Source: Nitriliruptoraceae bacterium
Lineage (GTDB): Bacteria; Actinomycetota; Nitriliruptoria; Nitriliruptorales; Nitriliruptoraceae
Direction: 5' to 3'
Length of the DNA stretch: 8,536 bases
NCBI GenBank assembly: GCA_007120485.1
Contig: SKNP01000037.1
Span: 1-8,536 of the forward strand
Part shown: positions 5,738 to 8,536 of the stretch, in pieces
How the letters are laid out: the number at the start of each line of letters is the position of its first letter
Position numbering within the stretch: the stretch's first letter is position 1
Made by a program: the position numbers and the translations under genes
Notes under the pieces: model-generated
What the model saw: only the letters and a program-made list of their open reading frames with translations
Told to the model about the DNA's origin: nothing
Databases searched by the model: none

Positions 5738-6475
5738 TTGTCGGCCCGTGTGGGGGCCCTGCTGGCCGTCGTGCTGCTGGCGGCCGGCTGCCGGCTCGAC
5801 CTCGCTGCGGACGTCGAGGTCGGGACCGATGGCGGCGTCGCGCGTCTGACCCTGGCGTTGGATGGTGGTCTGGTCGCCGAACTCGACGCGCTGGCGGTCG
5901 ACCCCACCGCCGAGCTGGAGGCCGCAGCCGCCGAGGTGGAGGGTTGGGACGTCCAGCGCAGCCGCCGTGACGACGGCTCGCTCGACGTCACGCTCGAGCG
6001 ATCGGTCGAGGACGCGTCCGAGCTCGGTCCGGCGTTCCGCGAGCTCACGGCGGGGCTCGCCGACGAGGACCCGGCCCTGGAGCTCGACCTCGACGTCCGC
6101 CTCGGCCCGGACGACGAGGTGGCGGTCGATGGCCAGGCACGGCTGCGGCCGCCGGCGACGGCCGGCGCAGCCATCGACGGGGACCCGGTCGGGCCGACCG
6201 GCCAGGACCTCGTCGAGCTGATGGAGGAGCACGTCACCGCGCAGGTCGCGGTCACCCTGCCCGGCGAGGTGATCGATCACACCGGCGGTGAGCGCGACGG
6301 GCGCACGATCACCTGGGAGGTCGGCGCCGACGAGACCGTCCAGATCGCCGCTGCGGCCGCGCCGGCGCCGTGGTGGCGGTCGCTCCCACCCTGGGCACTG
6401 CCCGCCGCGGCCGCCGCGGTGGTCCTGGTGCTCGGCGCGGTGTGGCTCCGCCGGCGCGGACCCGCGGGGGACTGA
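5738..6475 (+). CDS. Lipoprotein with extracytoplasmic domain and C-terminal membrane helix (possibly LppM-like)
   Basis: Exported lipid-anchored protein of unknown function. A signal peptide ends in the lipobox LAAGC, with the lipidated Cys at residue 18 from the TTG start. A hydrophilic acidic domain of about 195 residues follows, beginning CRLDLAADVEV. Near the C-terminus is a membrane helix (about 219-237, after PWW and PPW) with RRR (238-240) and a short cytoplasmic tail. The lipidated N-terminus plus C-terminal helix resembles LppM-type (DUF3153) actinobacterial proteins; this is a suggestion from architecture only. The start is uncertain. TTG 5738 leaves a short signal peptide and no ribosome binding site. 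The best one, AAAGG (5695-5699), points to ATC 5708 or CTG 5711, which would add the basic segment RSLKPRR. GTG 5750 would leave no basic residue before the hydrophobic core. The gene is divergent from the ATPase gene. Confidence 0.75.
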   Translation: MSARVGALLAVVLLAAGCRLDLAADVEVGTDGGVARLTLALDGGLVAELDALAVDPTAELEAAAAEVEGWDVQRSRRDDGSLDVTLERSVEDASELGPAFRELTAGLADEDPALELDLDVRLGPDDEVAVDGQARLRPPATAGAAIDGDPVGPTGQDLVELMEEHVTAQVAVTLPGEVIDHTGGERDGRTITWEVGADETVQIAAAAAPAPWWRSLPPWALPAAAAAVVLVLGAVWLRRRGPAGD

Positions 6476-6483
6476 CGCTCCCC

Positions 6484-6526
6484 GACGGACGGACCTCGAA
6501 AGGGGACGGACGGACCTCGAAAGGGG
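6484..6526. repeat. Two-copy 21-bp tandem direct repeat
   Basis: Two adjacent copies of a 21-base unit (6484-6504 and 6505-6525) are identical. Each starts GACGGACGGACC and ends TCGAAAGGG, and each contains an internal GACG/GAC repetition. The repeat lies nine bases after the lipoprotein stop, and the second copy supplies the left arm of the following hairpin. Confidence 0.85.
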
Positions 6527-6541
6527 GGATGCCCCTCGAGG
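6515..6541. terminator. Hairpin at convergent junction, probable bidirectional terminator
   Basis: CCTCGA (6515-6520) pairs with TCGAGG (6536-6541), and GGGG (6523-6526) pairs with CCCC (6532-6535). A two-base AA bulge interrupts the left arm and the loop is GGATG. The stem lies between the lipoprotein stop (plus) and the stop of the 259-residue protein (minus). There is no T-run on either side. Confidence 0.6.
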
Positions 6542-6560
6542 AACGCCCGGGCCGGGCTCG

Positions 6561-7340
6561 TCAGCCGTGCGGGGTCAGTTCGACCATCGTGCAGGTCGCC
6601 TTCCAGCGTTCCAGCGCGGCTTCGCCGTCCTTGAGGTTGAGGCGGTTGCCCATGCCGAGGTTGGCGATCTTCTCGAACTCGTCCGCATCGTCGACGACCC
6701 GGACATCGGCCGGCATCTCGCCGATCGTCGCCTTGACGTCCTTCGACTTGACGGTGAGCGTCACCTGCGGGACCTGGTCGATGCCCGGCAGCTCCTGCTC
6801 GTTCGGTCCGGTGATCATGAACAGCTTCTGGCCCTGCTGGACGTACCACGCGGGCCGGGTCACCTCCGTGCCGTCCGGCTGCGGGATCGCCACCCAGCAG
6901 ATCGACCCCTTCTTGAGGGCGGTCTCCGCGGCCTCCATCAGCACCCCGGTGCCGCGCGCGGACTGCGGCGCGTCGATGAACGCCGGGACCCGGGCCTCGA
7001 TCCGGCCGTCGAGGTAGAACGCGAGGGTGTGCTCCTGCAACGAGGTGATCTCGATGCGGTCGCGGACCTCGGTGGTGAACAGGTCCTCGAACATCTCGCC
7101 GCGGAGCTCGAGCACGCGCGGTTGCGACTCCCAGATGACCTGTCCATCCGGGTCGGCGAGGACGAGGACCTCCTCGTAGTAGCCCTGCGCGGCCTTGTAG
7201 ACGCGGGTGATGCCGAACGGCTGCGAGGAGGCCGGGAGATCCCCGAGGACGCGGATCACCGGGTCGGCCACGCCCGTCGAGGCGTGGGTCTCGAGGTCGT
7301 AGGCCATCCCCGACAGCAGCTTCAGTCGGGCACGGGACAT
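6561..7340 (-). CDS. Unrecognised conserved-looking soluble protein, 259 residues
   Basis: I do not recognise this protein with confidence. It has no signal peptide or membrane segment and only two cysteines (C148, C250), so it is probably cytosolic. The first half has alternating strands and helices, with VLVLADPDGQVIWES (58-72) and a DLFTTEVRDRIEI region (87-98). The second half contains GSICWVAIPQPDGT (145-158), RPAWYVQQGQKLFMITG (162-178), VTLTVKSKD (193-201) and a Lys/Glu-rich helix near 220-248. That second half has the rhythm of an FMN-binding split-barrel (pyridoxamine-phosphate-oxidase-like) fold, but this is a weak impression and no cofactor motif is certain. The ATG at 7340 is the first in frame after the divergent promoter; the ribosome binding site before it is poor. 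Codon use matches its neighbours, so it looks like a real resident gene. Confidence 0.8.
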   Translation of the reverse strand: MSRARLKLLSGMAYDLETHASTGVADPVIRVLGDLPASSQPFGITRVYKAAQGYYEEVLVLADPDGQVIWESQPRVLELRGEMFEDLFTTEVRDRIEITSLQEHTLAFYLDGRIEARVPAFIDAPQSARGTGVLMEAAETALKKGSICWVAIPQPDGTEVTRPAWYVQQGQKLFMITGPNEQELPGIDQVPQVTLTVKSKDVKATIGEMPADVRVVDDADEFEKIANLGMGNRLNLKDGEAALERWKATCTMVELTPHG

Positions 7341-7385
7341 CGGGCGCTCGCTTGGTCGGAGGATCTCGCGTGACGTCGGGTCGGG

Positions 7386-7391
7386 AGCCTA
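7386..7391 (-). promoter_or_regulatory. Putative -10 element (TAGGCT) for the 259-residue protein gene
   Basis: On the minus strand TAGGCT matches TAnnnT and ends 45 bases before the ATG at 7340. No -35 box is recognisable. It pairs with a divergent -10 candidate at 7449-7454. Confidence 0.35.
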
Positions 7392-7426
7392 GCCGTCGCG
7401 CCCACGGCATCCGTCCCCCGCGACGT

Positions 7427-7441
7427 GGGGGCCGAGCCCCC
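7427..7441. promoter_or_regulatory. GC palindrome in the divergent promoter region, possible operator
   Basis: GGGGGC-cga-GCCCCC is a perfect 6-bp inverted repeat with a 3-base centre. It ends seven bases before the -10 candidate of the acyl-CoA dehydrogenase gene and so covers its -35/spacer region. A further CCCCC at 7415-7419 could pair with the same GGGGG. Regulators of fatty-acid catabolism often bind palindromes in such positions; no specific regulator is implied by the sequence. Confidence 0.35.
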
Positions 7442-7448
7442 GCAGCGC

Positions 7449-7454
7449 TACGGT
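7449..7454 (+). promoter_or_regulatory. Putative -10 element (TACGGT) for the acyl-CoA dehydrogenase gene
   Basis: TACGGT matches TAnnnT and lies 49 bases before the ATG at 7498. No -35 box is apparent, and the region where one would be is occupied by the palindrome at 7427-7441. Confidence 0.35.
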
Positions 7455-7497
7455 GCGGGACGCACGTGTCGAGGGAGCCGGATCGGGAGCCCGCTGG

Positions 7498-8536
7498 ATG
7501 AGCGACGAACGCGACGCCCTACGCGAGACGGTGCGCGGGTTCTGCGACCGAGAGATCCGTCCGACCGCGCAGCGGCGCGACCGTGACGAGTCCTACCCGG
7601 AGGAGCTGTTGCCGGGGCTCGCGGAGCTCGGTGTCCTCGGTGCGGTGATCCCGGAGGAGTTCGGTGGGGTCGGGTTGGACGCCGACGGCTACCGCGTCGT
7701 GATGGAGGAGCTCGGTGCGGCCGACTCCTCGTTGCGGTCGCTGGTCAGCGTCAACCTGGGGCTGGTCGGCAAGTCGATCATGCGGTGGGGGACCGACGAC
7801 CAGCAGCAGCGCTGGTTGCCGGGGTTGGCCCGCGGCGAGCTGGGCGCGTTCGGGTTGACCGAGCCCGAGGCCGGTTCCAACCCCTCGGAGATGAGCACAC
7901 GCGCGGTGCAGGGCGATGGCGACTGGACGCTGGACGGGTCCAAGATCTTCATCACCAACGGCACCCGCGGCGCGGTGACGATGATCTTCGCACGGGCGAT
8001 CGTCGGCGGTGAGGACCGGGGGATCACCTGCTTCCTCGTCCCGCAGGACGCGGACGGCTACAGCGGGCAGCAGATCCACGGCAAGCTGGGGCTGCGGTCG
8101 GGGGACACCGCGGAGATCGTGCTCGATCGTGTCCGCGTCGGTGACGACGCGGTGCTCGGTGAGGTCGGTGGCGGGATGAAGGTCGCGCTGTCCGCGCTCG
8201 ACGACGGTCGGTTCTCGCTGGCCGCCGGCGCGGTCGGGCTCGCCCGGGAAGCGTTGGAGGTCAGCCTGCGCTACGCCGGCGAACGCGAGCAGTTCGGCGG
8301 ACCCATCGCGCAGAAGCAGTTGGTCCAGGAGCTCCTCGCCGCGATGCACGTGGACGTGCAAGCGGCCAGCGGGCTGGTCGACGCCGTCGTCGCCAAGAAG
8401 CTCGCCGACGAACGGTGCACGCTGGAGGTCTCCACCGCCAAGCTGTTCGCCACCGAGGCGTCGGTGCGCTGCGCCGACCGGGCGGTGCAGGTCCACGGCG
8501 GGTACGGCTACATCGACGAGTACCCGGTCCAACGCC
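7498..8536 (+). CDS. Acyl-CoA dehydrogenase, 3' end cut by the window
   Basis: FAD-dependent alpha,beta-dehydrogenation of an acyl-CoA thioester, feeding electrons to electron-transfer flavoprotein, in fatty-acid or branched-chain amino-acid catabolism. I translated 346 residues before the right edge; the family is usually about 380-390 long, so some 35-40 are missing. Order: N-terminal helical domain (1-112, with IPEEFGGVGL at 51-60); the beta domain with GLTEPEAGSNPSEM (119-132) and KIFITNGT (149-156); the C-terminal helical domain with YAGEREQFGGPIAQKQ (259-274) and QVHGGYGYIDEYPVQR (331-346). The catalytic Glu of the short/medium-chain type would fall just beyond the window. The signature has Asn (N128) where many members have Asp. 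Start ATG 7498 is supported by GGGAG (7485-7489) eight bases upstream. Chain-length or substrate class cannot be assigned. It is divergent from the 259-residue protein gene. Confidence 0.93.
   Translation, partial: MSDERDALRETVRGFCDREIRPTAQRRDRDESYPEELLPGLAELGVLGAVIPEEFGGVGLDADGYRVVMEELGAADSSLRSLVSVNLGLVGKSIMRWGTDDQQQRWLPGLARGELGAFGLTEPEAGSNPSEMSTRAVQGDGDWTLDGSKIFITNGTRGAVTMIFARAIVGGEDRGITCFLVPQDADGYSGQQIHGKLGLRSGDTAEIVLDRVRVGDDAVLGEVGGGMKVALSALDDGRFSLAAGAVGLAREALEVSLRYAGEREQFGGPIAQKQLVQELLAAMHVDVQAASGLVDAVVAKKLADERCTLEVSTAKLFATEASVRCADRAVQVHGGYGYIDEYPVQR

Noticed and set aside
5426..7410. Long antisense frames at 5426-6280 (minus), 6277-7410 (minus) and 6288-7373 (plus)
   Set aside because: They alternate over the lipoprotein and the 259-residue protein with Arg/Gly/Pro-rich or His/Asp-rich noise translations. 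The chosen frames have a lipobox, a membrane helix or balanced composition.
7519..8532. Minus-strand 337-codon frame opposite the acyl-CoA dehydrogenase
   Set aside because: The plus strand carries clear acyl-CoA dehydrogenase motifs throughout; the minus translation is a GC-bias shadow.
1..8536. A defence system, CRISPR array, toxin-antitoxin pair, mobile element or biosynthetic cluster
   Set aside because: I looked for spaced repeats, transposase and integrase motifs, nuclease or NTPase defence modules and tRNA-like folds on both strands and saw none. The P-loop proteins present are Mrp and a pilus/secretion motor.

Overview
The window is chromosomal DNA of very high GC content. Its genes start frequently with GTG and its proteins are rich in Asp, Glu, Ala, Arg and Val. 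Together with the order htrA-like, tatB-like, lipid phosphatase, convergent mrp, this points to an actinobacterium. A deep-branching lineage such as the Nitriliruptoria/Euzebya group would fit, but that placement is inference from style and gene content, not from a marker gene. I see no rRNA, tRNA, CRISPR array, transposase or phage gene.

Layout. (1) 9-2377, plus strand: a membrane-anchored HtrA/DegP-type serine protease with one PDZ domain, a strong hairpin behind it, then a TatB-like translocase subunit and a PAP2-type membrane phosphatase that share one base. (2) 2429-5627, minus strand: a PilB/GspE-type secretion or pilus assembly ATPase, followed downstream by the Mrp/ApbC iron-sulfur carrier ATPase. 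Mrp converges on the phosphatase gene at a second strong hairpin. (3) 5738-6475, plus strand, divergent from the ATPase: a lipoprotein with a C-terminal membrane helix and an unusual start. (4) 6476-6560: a convergent junction with a two-copy 21-bp tandem repeat running into a hairpin. (5) 6561-7340, minus strand: an unrecognised 259-residue soluble protein. (6) 7341-7497: a divergent promoter region with a GC palindrome. (7) 7498 to the right edge, plus strand: an acyl-CoA dehydrogenase cut off by the window.

How the genes relate. The protease, TatB, phosphatase and lipoprotein all act at or outside the cytoplasmic membrane and suit an envelope-maintenance neighbourhood. In mycobacteria htrA and tatB lie just downstream of sigE and its anti-sigma gene rseA, with mrp a few genes further on in the opposite direction. 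The first part of this window looks like a version of that locus. The Mrp, ATPase and acyl-CoA dehydrogenase functions are not obviously linked to it.

Most of the window is ordinary housekeeping sequence, and I did not find a convincing undescribed multi-gene system. The features most worth a second look are the two zinc-ribbon-like modules appended to the PilB/GspE ATPase together with its degenerate MshEN domain, the lipoprotein without a standard start codon at its best ribosome binding site, the repeat-hairpin at 6484-6541, and two inverted repeats placed on putative promoters.
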